From Duganella radicis (lineage in GTDB: Bacteria; Pseudomonadota; Gammaproteobacteria; Burkholderiales; Burkholderiaceae_D), in assembly GCF_009720825.1 (NCBI RefSeq), contig NZ_WNKY01000006.1, positions 62,001 to 126,000 of the forward strand: a stretch of 64,000 nt of DNA, given 5' to 3'. The notes beneath the pieces were generated by a model. The model was given only the letters and a program-made list of their open reading frames with translations. It had not been told where the DNA came from and ran no database searches. A program made the translations under genes and the position numbers. Shown here piece after piece: positions 41,338-49,663 of this stretch; positions within the stretch are counted from its first letter, which is position 1, and each line of letters opens with the position of its first letter.

Positions 41338-42798
41338 TTACTTCAGGGCCACGGCTTCGGATGGCCGGGGATGCCAGCCGCCGCCGAGCGCCTTGAAGGC
41401 CGCGATGGCGGCGCGGGCCGACTCGGTCTGCGCCTGCGCCTGCGCGTCGGCGGCGCGCAGCAGGTTCTCGTCCGCCTGCAGGACTTCGATCAGGCTGACC
41501 ACGCCGTTCTGGTAGGCGGCGTACGACGCCGCGCGAGCGCGGCCGAGCGAGTCCACGCCTTGGGTCAGGATCTCGGCTTGGTCCTCGCGCTTGACCAGCA
41601 CCGAAAAGGCGTTCTCGACGTCTTCCGCCGCGTGCAGCACGGCCAGCCGGTAGGCGGCCAGGGCTTCCGCCTCCTGCCCCTTGGCCTGGCCGATCTGGGC
41701 GTTGATGCGGCCGAAATCGAACAGCCGCCAGCGCAGGCCCAGCACGCCGGACGCCTGGCTGGCGCCGCCGCTGAACAGGTTGCCGGCCGAGACCGACGTC
41801 GCGCTGCCGATCAAGCCGGTCAGGGACAGCTTGGGGTAGTACTCGGCAATCGCCGCGCCGATGCGTGCGTTGGCGGCGGCCAGGCGGCGCTCCGCCACGA
41901 TCAGGTCCGGCCGGCGCCTGAGCAGATCGCCGGGCGATCCGCTGTCGTCGATGCGCGGCGCGGCCGGGATGGCGCCGCTGTTGACGGCCAGCTGGTCGCG
42001 GTGGGTGCCGGGCGGGGTGCCCAGCATCACGTCCAGCGCGTTCATGGCCGTGTCCAGGCCGGCTTCAAGCACCGGGATCGACGCCCGCACCTGGGCCAGC
42101 GCGCCTTCGGCCTGGCGCACCTGCAATTCGGCCGCGAGGCCCTGGGCGTGGAGCTGGTTGATGGTGGCGAGCAGGTCCTGCTGCGTCCGCACCTGGCGCC
42201 GCGCGACCTGCAGGCGCGTTTGCAGCCCGCGGATGCCGACGTAGATGTCGGCGGTCTGCGCGGCCACCGCCAGCCTGGTGGCCACCGCGCCGGCCTGGGA
42301 CGCCTGGTACTCGGCCAGCGCCGCTTCCCGTCCGCGCCGCAGGCCGCCAAAGATGTCCAGCTCCCAGCTGGCGGCGAGATCGGCCTCATAGGCGTTGCCG
42401 TAGCGGTCAAAGCCGGGGCGGGAATTGAGGATTTGTCCCACTGGCGTTTCCACCGACTGGTAGGCGCGCGCGCCCTGGGCGCTGATATTGCCTGAAGGGA
42501 GGAGGGCGGCATTGGCGGCCCCCAGTCCCGCCTGCGCCTGGGCGACGCGCGCGCTGGCCTGGGCCAGGTCCAGATTCTGCTCCAGCGCCAGGGTCACAAG
42601 GCGGCTCAGCTGTGGATCGCCAAAACCCTCCCACCAGGTGGCGAAATCGGCGCTGGCAGAGGCGGCGCGTTGCTCAACCGCCGGTTGACCGAGATAGCGC
42701 TGTGGCAAGGGGGCGTCCGGACGCAGGTAGTCCGGCCCGACCGCGCAACCGGCGGCGAGGCCGGCGACAGCCGCCATGAGGAGAGTGCGTTTTAGCAT
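41338..42798 (-). CDS. NodT/OprM-type outer-membrane factor lipoprotein of an efflux pump
   Basis: This 486-residue RND outer-membrane component has a lipoprotein signal ('LAAGCAVGPDYLRPDAPLP', Cys18). It has the two structural repeats of the TolC/OEP family, with alpha-helical tunnel segments 'RVAQAQAGLGAANAALLPSGNISAQG' and 'RRPDLIVAERRLAAANARIGAAIAEYYPKLSLTG'. The 'YQNGVVSLIEVLQADENLLRAADAQAQA' region close to the C-terminus is diagnostic. It lies divergent from tetR, which precedes the adaptor and pump genes, completing a tripartite exporter. A 24-bp inverted-repeat region between the two genes (42838-42861) is the likely regulator site. Substrate range is unknown. Confidence 0.92.
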   Translation of the reverse strand: MLKRTLLMAAVAGLAAGCAVGPDYLRPDAPLPQRYLGQPAVEQRAASASADFATWWEGFGDPQLSRLVTLALEQNLDLAQASARVAQAQAGLGAANAALLPSGNISAQGARAYQSVETPVGQILNSRPGFDRYGNAYEADLAASWELDIFGGLRRGREAALAEYQASQAGAVATRLAVAAQTADIYVGIRGLQTRLQVARRQVRTQQDLLATINQLHAQGLAAELQVRQAEGALAQVRASIPVLEAGLDTAMNALDVMLGTPPGTHRDQLAVNSGAIPAAPRIDDSGSPGDLLRRRPDLIVAERRLAAANARIGAAIAEYYPKLSLTGLIGSATSVSAGNLFSGGASQASGVLGLRWRLFDFGRINAQIGQAKGQEAEALAAYRLAVLHAAEDVENAFSVLVKREDQAEILTQGVDSLGRARAASYAAYQNGVVSLIEVLQADENLLRAADAQAQAQTESARAAIAAFKALGGGWHPRPSEAVALK

Positions 42799-42837
42799 GA
42801 GTGTCTTCCGTGAGGAGGGATAATGGAGGTGACTTTA

Positions 42838-42861
42838 TCACAAAATAGTCACTAGTTGTGA
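42838..42861. promoter_or_regulatory. Candidate TetR operator between nodT-like and tetR genes
   Basis: tcacaa (42838-42843) and ttgtga (42856-42861) form an inverted repeat around tagtcactagt (42846-42856). This 11-mer occurs again in the promoter of the adaptor gene at 43542-43552. Two copies at the two promoters of one efflux locus suggest the TetR binding core. Confidence 0.65.
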
Positions 42862-42891
42862 AAAGTTGAGGCAAGAGGTAAGCTGTCGGCC

Positions 42892-43509
42892 ATGACACCA
42901 GCAACCCCTTCCCCCAGCCCCGCCCGTGGTCCGGTCGATCACGAGGTGCGGGATCAGATCGTGACCGCCGCAACCGGGCACTTCCGGCTGTACGGCTACG
43001 AAAAAACCACTGTTTCCGATCTGGCCAGGGCGATAGGTTTTTCCAAGGCCTATATCTATAAGTTCTTCGGATCCAAGCAAGCCATCGGTGAATCGATTTG
43101 CGCGGCGTGCCTGCGGCGGATCGAAGCCGATATCAGGGCGGCGATTGACGCGGTTGAGTCGCCGCCCGAGAAGCTGCGGCGGATGTTCAAGGCGATTGTC
43201 GAGTCGAGTCTTCGCCTGTGTTTTGGAGACCGCAAGTTGTATGACATTGCGGCCGCGGCGGCGGCCGGGCAGTGGGAGGTGGTGGACATCCACGACCGGC
43301 GCATCCAGGAAATACTGCTGGAAATTTTGCGCCAGGGCCGCGCGACGGGGGAGTTCGAGCGCAAGACGCCGCTGGACGAGGCCGTTGCCGCCATTTATCT
43401 GGTCATGCGGCCCTACCTCAACCCGATGCTCCTGCAATATGGCCTCGATTACGCGGAGGAGGCGCCGGCCAAATTGTCCAGTCTGGTGCTGCGCAGCTTG
43501 TCACCCTAG
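42892..43509 (+). CDS. TetR family regulator of the efflux locus
   Basis: This 205-residue repressor has an N-terminal helix-turn-helix 'IVTAATGHFRLYGYEKTTVSDLARAIGFSKAYIYKFFGSKQAIGESI', typical of TetR, and an all-helical ligand-binding half ('LRRMFKAIVESSLRLCF', 'AVAAIYLVMRPYLNPMLLQ'). The sequence resembles AcrR/NalC-type efflux regulators. It is divergent from nodT-like and 84 bp upstream of the membrane-fusion gene, with the same 11-bp motif in both gaps. Repression released by a pump substrate is the expected mode. Upstream, AGAGGT lies about 12 bases before the ATG. The inducer is unknown. Confidence 0.9.
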   Translation: MTPATPSPSPARGPVDHEVRDQIVTAATGHFRLYGYEKTTVSDLARAIGFSKAYIYKFFGSKQAIGESICAACLRRIEADIRAAIDAVESPPEKLRRMFKAIVESSLRLCFGDRKLYDIAAAAAAGQWEVVDIHDRRIQEILLEILRQGRATGEFERKTPLDEAVAAIYLVMRPYLNPMLLQYGLDYAEEAPAKLSSLVLRSLSP

Positions 43510-43531
43510 GTCGGCAATATTCATGTGACGC

Positions 43532-43560
43532 TTGACTTATTTAGTCACTAGTACCAAAAT
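43532..43560 (+). promoter_or_regulatory. Promoter with embedded TetR operator before the efflux adaptor gene
   Basis: TTGACT (43532-43537), a 17-base spacer and CAAAAT (43555-43560) form a plausible sigma-70 promoter. The motif tagtcactagt (43542-43552), shared with the nodT-tetR gap, lies inside the spacer, where a bound TetR dimer would block RNA polymerase. Confidence 0.65.
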
Positions 43561-43593
43561 GAAATCCTGTTTGATTCCACCCACGGGATTTCT

Positions 43594-44700
43594 ATGCTCA
43601 GCCGCAACCACCTCATCGCTGTCTCTGTCTTGCCGCTGGCGCTAGCCGCCTGCGGCGCCAAGGCGCCACCTGATCCGCGTACCGCCGCCCCGCTCGTGCG
43701 GGTCGCCGGGGTTCAGGCGGCCACCGCCTCATCACATGCGTACACTGGAACCGTCGCCGCCCGCGTGCAAAGCGACCTGGGATTCCGCGTCCCCGGAAAA
43801 GTCCTGGCGCGGCTGGTGGATGTCGGCCAGACCGTCAAGCGGGGTCAGCCGCTTATGCGCGTCGATCCGGTCGACCTGAAACTTGCCCTGCACGCGCAGC
43901 AGGAAACCGTGGCCGCCGCGCGCGCGCGTGCCCGGCAGACGGCGGAGGACGAGGTGCGCTACCGCAACCTGCGCGGCACCGGCGCCGTCTCCGCCTCGGC
44001 CTATGACCAGGCCAAGGCTGCGGCCGATGCCGCCAAGGCGCAGCTCAGCGCGGCCGAAGCCCAGGCCGAGGTCGCCCTCAACACCAGCAGGTACGCGGAA
44101 CTGCTGGCCGACGCCGACGGCGTCGTCGTGGAAACGCTGGCCGAGCCCGGCCAGGTCGTCAACGCGGGGCAGGTCGTGGTGCGGGTGGCCCATGCGGGAC
44201 GACGCGAAGCGGTCATCCAACTGCCCGAAACCGTGCGCCCGGCGCTGGGCTCGGCGGGGCAGGCCGCGCTGTTTGGCAAGGAAGGCGCCGCCGTTCCAGC
44301 CCGGCTCAGGCAGCTTTCGGACAGCGCGGACCCGCTGACCCGCACCTTCGAGGCGCGTTACGTGCTGGAGGGCGCGCTGGCCGAGGCGCCATTGGGCGCC
44401 ACGGTCACCGTCCGCATCCCCGAGCCGGGTTCCGAGGCGTCCGGCGGCCTGCAGGTGCCGATTGGCGCCCTGTTCGACACCGGCAAGGGGGCGGGGGTGT
44501 GGGTGATCAATGGCGAGCCGGCGAAAGTGTCCTGGCGGCCCGTCACCGTGGTGCGCCTCGACGACGCCGGCGCCTATGTCGCCGGCCAGATCAAGCAGGG
44601 TGAACGGATAGTCGCGCTCGGCGCGCATCTGCTGCGCGAAGGCCAGCAAGTGCGGGTGGCGGGTCCCGCGGCCCCTGTGAGCGAAGGAGCGCGTCCGTGA
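43594..44700 (+). CDS. RND efflux periplasmic adaptor (membrane-fusion protein)
   Basis: This 368-residue lipoprotein ('LALAACGAKAPP') of the HlyD/AcrA family has a split lipoyl domain with 'SDLGFRVPGKVLARLVDVGQTVKRGQPLMRVD' and 'ADADGVVVETLAEPGQVVNAGQVVVRVA', an alpha-helical hairpin rich in Ala ('VAAARARARQTAEDEVRYRNL'), and beta-barrel and membrane-proximal domains ('LGATVTVRIPEPG', 'VPIGALFDTG'). It links the inner-membrane pump to the outer-membrane factor. The next gene starts with GTG inside its stop codon (44697-44700), so the two are translationally coupled. The operator-bearing promoter lies 33 bp upstream. Confidence 0.93.
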   Translation: MLSRNHLIAVSVLPLALAACGAKAPPDPRTAAPLVRVAGVQAATASSHAYTGTVAARVQSDLGFRVPGKVLARLVDVGQTVKRGQPLMRVDPVDLKLALHAQQETVAAARARARQTAEDEVRYRNLRGTGAVSASAYDQAKAAADAAKAQLSAAEAQAEVALNTSRYAELLADADGVVVETLAEPGQVVNAGQVVVRVAHAGRREAVIQLPETVRPALGSAGQAALFGKEGAAVPARLRQLSDSADPLTRTFEARYVLEGALAEAPLGATVTVRIPEPGSEASGGLQVPIGALFDTGKGAGVWVINGEPAKVSWRPVTVVRLDDAGAYVAGQIKQGERIVALGAHLLREGQQVRVAGPAAPVSEGARP

Positions 44701-47700
44701 GCGAAGGCCGATTCAACCTGTCGGCGCTCGCCGTGCGCGAGCGCGCCATCACCCTGTTCCTGATCCTGCTGATCTCGCTGGCCGGGGGCCTGTCCTTCTT
44801 CAAGCTGGGGCGCGCCGAGGATCCCTCGTTCACGATCAAGGTGATGACCATCGTCACCGCCTGGCCCGGCGCCACCGCGCAGGAGATGCAGGACCAGGTC
44901 GCCGAAAAGATCGAGAAGCGCCTGCAGGAGCTGCGCTGGTATGAGCGCAGCGAGACCTACACCCGTCCCGGGCTGGCGTTCACCACGCTGACCTTGCTGG
45001 ACAGCACGCCGCCGTCGGCGGTGTCGGACGAGTTTTACCAGGCCCGCAAGAAGATCGGCGACGAGGTCCGCCAGTTGCCGCCGGGCGTGGTCGGGCCGTT
45101 TGTCAACGACGAGTATTCCGATGTGACCTTCGCCCTGTACGCGCTCAAGGCCAAGGGCGAGGCGCAGCGCCTGCTGGTGCGCGACGCGGAAACGCTGCGC
45201 CAGCGCCTGCTGCACGTGTCCGGCGTGAAAAAGGTCAACATCGTTGGCGAGCAGCCGGAGCGCATCTACGTCGAGTTTTCCCATGAGCGGCTGGCCACCC
45301 TGGGCGTGAGCCCGCAGGATGTGTTTGCCGCGCTCAACAGCCAGAACGCCTTGACCCCGGCCGGGTCCATCGAGACCAAGGGGCCGGAGGTGTTCCTGCG
45401 CCTGGACGGCGCCTTCGACCAACTGGACAAGATCCGCAACACGCCCGTCGTGGCGCGCGGCCGCACGCTGAAGCTGTCGGACATCGCCACCGTGAAGCGC
45501 GGCTACGAGGACCCGGCGACGTTCATGATCCGCAATGGCGGCGAACCGGCGCTGCTGCTGGGCGTCGTCATGCGCGACGGCTGGAACGGGCTGGACTTGG
45601 GCAAGGCCCTGGACGGCGAGGTGAGCGCGATCAACGCGGAGCAACCGCTGGGCATGAGCCTGACCAAGGTGACCGACCAGGCCGTCAATATCAGCTCGGC
45701 GGTCGATGAGTTCATGGTCAAGTTCTTCGCGGCGGTGCTGGTGGTCATGCTGGTGAGCTTCGTGAGCATGGGATGGCGGGTGGGCGTGGTGGTGGCTGCG
45801 GCCGTGCCGCTGACGCTGGCCGTGGTGTTCGCGGTGATGCTCGCGACCGGCAAGAATTTCGACCGCATCACGCTGGGCTCGCTGATCCTGGCGCTGGGGC
45901 TGCTGGTGGACGACGCCATCATCGCCATCGAGATGATGGTGGTGAAGATGGAGGAGGGCTACAGCCGCATCACCGCGTCGGCCTACGCCTGGAGCCACAC
46001 GGCGGCGCCGATGCTGTCGGGCACGCTGGTCACCGCCGTCGGCTTCATGCCCAACGGCTTCGCCCGCTCCTCGGCGGGCGAGTACACCAGCAACATGTTC
46101 TGGATCGTCGGCATCGCGCTGATCGCCTCGTGGGTGGTGGCGGTGGTGTTCACGCCCTACCTTGGCGTCAAGCTGTTGCCCGACTTTAAGAAGGTCGAGG
46201 GCGGCCACGCCGCGATCTACGACACGCCGCGCTACAACCGCTTCCGCCAGCTGCTGGGCCGCGTCATCGCCCGCAAGTGGCTGGTGGCCGGCACCGTGAT
46301 CGGCCTGTTCGTGGCGTCGGTGCTCGGCATGGCCGTGGTCAAGAAGCAGTTCTTCCCGATCTCCGACCGGCCGGAGGTTCTGGTCGAGGTGCAGATGCCG
46401 TACGGCACCTCGATCACGCAGACCAGCGCCGCTGCGGAAAAGGTGGAAGCCTGGCTGGCCAAGCAGGAGGAAGCCAAGATCGTCACCGCCTACGTCGGCC
46501 AGGGCGCGCCGCGCTTCTATTTCTCGATGGGGCCGGAGTTGCCCGATCCATCGTTCGCCAAGATCGTGGTCCGCACCGACAACCAGGAGCAGCGCGAAGC
46601 CTTGAAATTCCGGCTGCGGCAAGCCATCGCCGACGGCCTGGCCTCCGAGGCGCGCCTGCGCGTCACCCAGCTGGTGTTCGGCCCGTATTCGCCCTTCCCG
46701 GTGGCCTACCGCATCGCCGGCCCCGATCCGGAGGTGCTGCGCAAGGTGGCGCTGGAGGTGCAACAGGTCATGGACGCCAGCCCGCTGATGCGCACGGTCA
46801 ACACGGACTGGGGCGTGCGCGTGCCCACCCTGCATTTCACCTTGCAGCAGGACCGCTTGCAGGCCGTCGGGCTGAGCTCCAGCTCGGTGGCGCAGCAACT
46901 GCAATTCCTGCTCTCGGGCATCCCTGTCACCGCCGTGCGCGAGGACATCCGCACGGTGCAGGTGGTGGCGCGCTCGGCGGGCAACAACCGGCTTGACCCG
47001 GCCAGGATTGGCGACTTCACGCTGGCGGGCGCCAACGGGCAGCGCATCCCGCTGTCGCAGGTGGGCAAGGTCGAGGTGCGCATGGAAGAACCGGTCATGC
47101 GCCGACGCGACCGCGTGCCGACCATCACCATCCGCGGCGACATCGCCGAAGGCTTGCAGCCGCCGGACGTGTCGGCCGCCATCACCAGGCAACTCCAGCC
47201 CATCATGGAAAAACTGCCGGCCGGTTATCGCATTGTGGAGGCGGGTTCCATCGAGGAGTCGGGCAAGGCGACGGTCGCCATGCTGCCGATCTTCCCCATC
47301 ATGCTGGCGATTACCCTGCTCATCATCATCCTCCAGGTGCGTTCGATTGCCGGGATGGTGATGGTCTTCCTGACCAGCCCGCTGGGATTGATCGGCGTGG
47401 TGCCGACCCTGCTGCTGTTCCGGCAGCCCTTCGGCATCAACGCGCTGGTGGGCCTGATTGCCCTGTCCGGCATCCTGATGCGCAACACGCTGATCCTGAT
47501 CGGACAGATCCACGAAAACGAGCAGGCCGGGCTGGACCCATTCCGCGCGCTGGTCGAGGCGACTGTGCAGCGCGCCCGTCCGGTGATCCTGACCGCGCTG
47601 GCGGCGATCCTGGCCTTTATCCCGCTGACCCATTCGGTGTTCTGGGGAACGCTGGCTTACACGCTGATCGGCGGCACGTTCGCGGGAACCATCCTGACGC

Positions 47701-47819
47701 TCGTGTTCCTTCCGGCCATGTATTCGATCTGGTTCAAGATCCGGCCCGGCAGCGTTGGCCAGGGAGAGGCGGAAATACATCAGCAGCGCAATGTGGCGCC
47801 GATAGGCAAAGCCGGCTGA
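44697..47819 (+). CDS. RND family efflux pump, inner-membrane transporter
   Basis: This 1040-residue protein has twelve predicted membrane segments and two large periplasmic loops, typical of AcrB/CzcA-type pumps. The N-terminal 'ERAITLFLILLISLAGGLSFFKLGRAEDP' and the TM4 region 'GSLILALGLLVDDAIIAIEMM' have the D-D pair used for proton relay, and 'RITASAYAWSHTAAPMLSGTLVT' follows. The 'GRAEDPSFTIKVMTI' start is characteristic of the multidrug subgroup close to VexF/YhiV-like pumps, not heavy-metal exporters. The start is GTG, overlapping the adaptor stop. A hydrophobic substrate is likely given the FadL-type gene in the locus. Long open frames on the complementary strand are artefacts of GC-rich codons. 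Confidence 0.94.
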   Translation: MSEGRFNLSALAVRERAITLFLILLISLAGGLSFFKLGRAEDPSFTIKVMTIVTAWPGATAQEMQDQVAEKIEKRLQELRWYERSETYTRPGLAFTTLTLLDSTPPSAVSDEFYQARKKIGDEVRQLPPGVVGPFVNDEYSDVTFALYALKAKGEAQRLLVRDAETLRQRLLHVSGVKKVNIVGEQPERIYVEFSHERLATLGVSPQDVFAALNSQNALTPAGSIETKGPEVFLRLDGAFDQLDKIRNTPVVARGRTLKLSDIATVKRGYEDPATFMIRNGGEPALLLGVVMRDGWNGLDLGKALDGEVSAINAEQPLGMSLTKVTDQAVNISSAVDEFMVKFFAAVLVVMLVSFVSMGWRVGVVVAAAVPLTLAVVFAVMLATGKNFDRITLGSLILALGLLVDDAIIAIEMMVVKMEEGYSRITASAYAWSHTAAPMLSGTLVTAVGFMPNGFARSSAGEYTSNMFWIVGIALIASWVVAVVFTPYLGVKLLPDFKKVEGGHAAIYDTPRYNRFRQLLGRVIARKWLVAGTVIGLFVASVLGMAVVKKQFFPISDRPEVLVEVQMPYGTSITQTSAAAEKVEAWLAKQEEAKIVTAYVGQGAPRFYFSMGPELPDPSFAKIVVRTDNQEQREALKFRLRQAIADGLASEARLRVTQLVFGPYSPFPVAYRIAGPDPEVLRKVALEVQQVMDASPLMRTVNTDWGVRVPTLHFTLQQDRLQAVGLSSSSVAQQLQFLLSGIPVTAVREDIRTVQVVARSAGNNRLDPARIGDFTLAGANGQRIPLSQVGKVEVRMEEPVMRRRDRVPTITIRGDIAEGLQPPDVSAAITRQLQPIMEKLPAGYRIVEAGSIEESGKATVAMLPIFPIMLAITLLIIILQVRSIAGMVMVFLTSPLGLIGVVPTLLLFRQPFGINALVGLIALSGILMRNTLILIGQIHENEQAGLDPFRALVEATVQRARPVILTALAAILAFIPLTHSVFWGTLAYTLIGGTFAGTILTLVFLPAMYSIWFKIRPGSVGQGEAEIHQQRNVAPIGKAG

Positions 47820-47865
47820 CCTCCCGCGCCCTGCGTTTCTATTTTTGAACTTATAAGGAGTTGTT

Positions 47866-48666
47866 ATGTCGAAGGTGGTGGTAATTACCGGCGTGTCGTC
47901 GGGGATTGGTCGTGCCGCGGCGGAGCTGTTTGTCAAGCGCGGCTGCCAGGTATTCGGTACCGTGCGCAATGTGGCGAAAGCCCAGGCAATACCGGGTGTG
48001 GTATTTGTCGAGATGGACGTGCGCGACGACGCATCAGTGCAACAAGGCATGCAGAGCATCATCGCCCAAGCCAAACGCATCGACGTGCTGGTCAACAGCG
48101 CCGGCGGGACCTTGCTCGGCGCGGCGGAGGAAACCTCGATCGTCGAGGCCAGGACCTTGTTCGACACCAACCTGTTCGGGCTGCTGCGTACGATCAAGGC
48201 GGTCCTGCCCTACATGCGCGCGCAGCGTTCCGGTCGCATCGTCAACGTCAGTTCGGTGCTGGGCTTCTTGCCGGCGCCGTATATGGCGCTCTATGCGGCG
48301 TCCAAGCATGCGGTGGAAGGCCTGTCCGAGTCCCTGGATCACGAGGTGCGTCAATTCGGCGTCCGCGTGGCGCTGGTCGAGCCATCGTTTACCAAAACCA
48401 ATCTGGATCTCAATGCCCCGCAGACCGAAGCCAGAATCGGCGACTACGCAAGCGAGCTTGAGGTGGTTTCCCAGGCCATCCAGAACAACGTGCAAAAGGC
48501 GCCCCAGCCCGAGGGCGTCGCCGCCACCATCGCCGACGCCGCGCTGGGCGCATGGAAGATGCGTCACACGCCCAAAGGCGAGGCGTCGCTGCTGGCCAAG
48601 CTGCGCCGTTTCATGCCCGCCGCACCGGTCGAGAAAGGCCTGAGGAAAACGTTCGGGCTCGCGTGA
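47866..48666 (+). CDS. Short-chain dehydrogenase/reductase (SDR)
   Basis: This 266-residue classical SDR has the cofactor motif '[16 protein letters not shown]' (T-G-x3-G-x-G), '[11 protein letters not shown]' in the N-N-A-G position, the catalytic Ser in 'VNVSSVLGF', and Tyr/Lys in '[15 protein letters not shown]' (Y-x3-K). The absence of an acidic residue after beta-2 ('[11 protein letters not shown]', Arg instead) suggests NADP(H). It follows the pump gene by 46 bp, with TAAGGAG 6 bases before the ATG. It may be read from the efflux operon. The substrate is unknown; similar enzymes act on ketones, steroids or lipids. Confidence 0.9.
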   Translation: MSKVVVITGVSSGIGRAAAELFVKRGCQVFGTVRNVAKAQAIPGVVFVEMDVRDDASVQQGMQSIIAQAKRIDVLVNSAGGTLLGAAEETSIVEARTLFDTNLFGLLRTIKAVLPYMRAQRSGRIVNVSSVLGFLPAPYMALYAASKHAVEGLSESLDHEVRQFGVRVALVEPSFTKTNLDLNAPQTEARIGDYASELEVVSQAIQNNVQKAPQPEGVAATIADAALGAWKMRHTPKGEASLLAKLRRFMPAAPVEKGLRKTFGLA

Positions 48667-48740
48667 AATTCATCCTCGCCCTGGCCTTCAGCAGCCCGAC
48701 CTGCGGAAGGCCAGGGCGCCGCCACTTGCAAGGGAACATC

Positions 48741-49631
48741 ATGACACGCAAAGTACGCTTCAAAAGCGATAATTTGACCTTGGTGGGCAATCTTTTTACA
48801 CCTGAAAATTTCGATGAGAGCGGCAATTACAAGGCGGTTGTTGTCGCCGGGTCGTTTACTTCCGTGAAAGAGCAAATGGCTGGCACGTACGGCCAAAAAC
48901 TCGCTGAGAATGGCTTTGTCGCGCTGGCGATTGATTACAGCCACTACGGAGAGAGCGAAGGTCAGCCTCGGCAATATGAATCGCCCGCTGAAAAACTGCG
49001 CGATTTGAAAGCCGCCGTTACTTATCTTTCCAGCTTGCCCTACGTCCAAGGAGTTGGCATGGTGGGCGTATGTACCTCGGCCGGAAATGCCGCCTACCTT
49101 GCGGCTGACGACGCACGCGTCAAGGCGTTGGCGACAGTCGCGGCATTCCTGCCTGGTCCCGCGCTGATCAATCGTGTGTTCGGCGAGGCGGAAATTGCCC
49201 GCCGCCGCGCGGCAGGCGCCGCCGCCAAGTTGACGTACGAGCAAACGGGCGAGCAGATCTTGGTGCCGGCTTACAGCAACGCCGATCAATTCGCAGTGAA
49301 CTACAACCCGGCTGCCACGTACGATTATTACTTCAACGAAGCGCGTGGTGGGGTTCCCCAGTGGCGGAACGAATTTGCCGTCATGTCGTACGGACCCTGG
49401 TTGGATTTCAGCCCGCTCGACAAGGCGCCGGCCATCAAGATACCGACGCTGGTCGTTCATTCGGACGGGGCTGCCTTCCCTGAGCAGGCGAAGGAGTTTT
49501 ACACGCTTCTCGGTGGAGTAAAAGAACTTGCGTGGGGGGACGGTACCCATTTTGATTATTACGATCAGGCCACGCAGGCCGATTTTGCCATTCAGAGCAT
49601 CGCTGGGTTTTTCCGCAAACAGTTGTCTTAA
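48741..49631 (+). CDS. Alpha/beta hydrolase (dienelactone-hydrolase-like/YcjY type)
   Basis: This 296-residue cytoplasmic hydrolase has no signal peptide. 'AVVVAGSFTSVKEQMAGTYGQKLAENGFVALAIDYSHYGES' is the usual first half of the fold. The nucleophile elbow is 'GVCTSAG' (the position of the usual G-x-S-x-G reads G-V-C-T-S), so Cys or Ser identity needs care. The acid is probably in 'VVHSDGAAFPEQ' and the base in 'GDGTHFDYY'. The start at 48741 follows an AAGGGA ribosome site; the longer frame would overlap the SDR gene. It lies 74 bp downstream of the SDR gene. Substrate unknown. Confidence 0.82.
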   Translation: MTRKVRFKSDNLTLVGNLFTPENFDESGNYKAVVVAGSFTSVKEQMAGTYGQKLAENGFVALAIDYSHYGESEGQPRQYESPAEKLRDLKAAVTYLSSLPYVQGVGMVGVCTSAGNAAYLAADDARVKALATVAAFLPGPALINRVFGEAEIARRRAAGAAAKLTYEQTGEQILVPAYSNADQFAVNYNPAATYDYYFNEARGGVPQWRNEFAVMSYGPWLDFSPLDKAPAIKIPTLVVHSDGAAFPEQAKEFYTLLGGVKELAWGDGTHFDYYDQATQADFAIQSIAGFFRKQLS

Positions 49632-49663
49632 AAAGGACGGCGAACCCATTACAAGGATCGACA

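Noticed and set aside
44574..48197. A 1207-codon open frame on the minus strand opposite the RND pump
   Set aside because: It is antisense to the adaptor, pump and SDR genes, has low-complexity His/Arg/Gln composition and no ribosome site.
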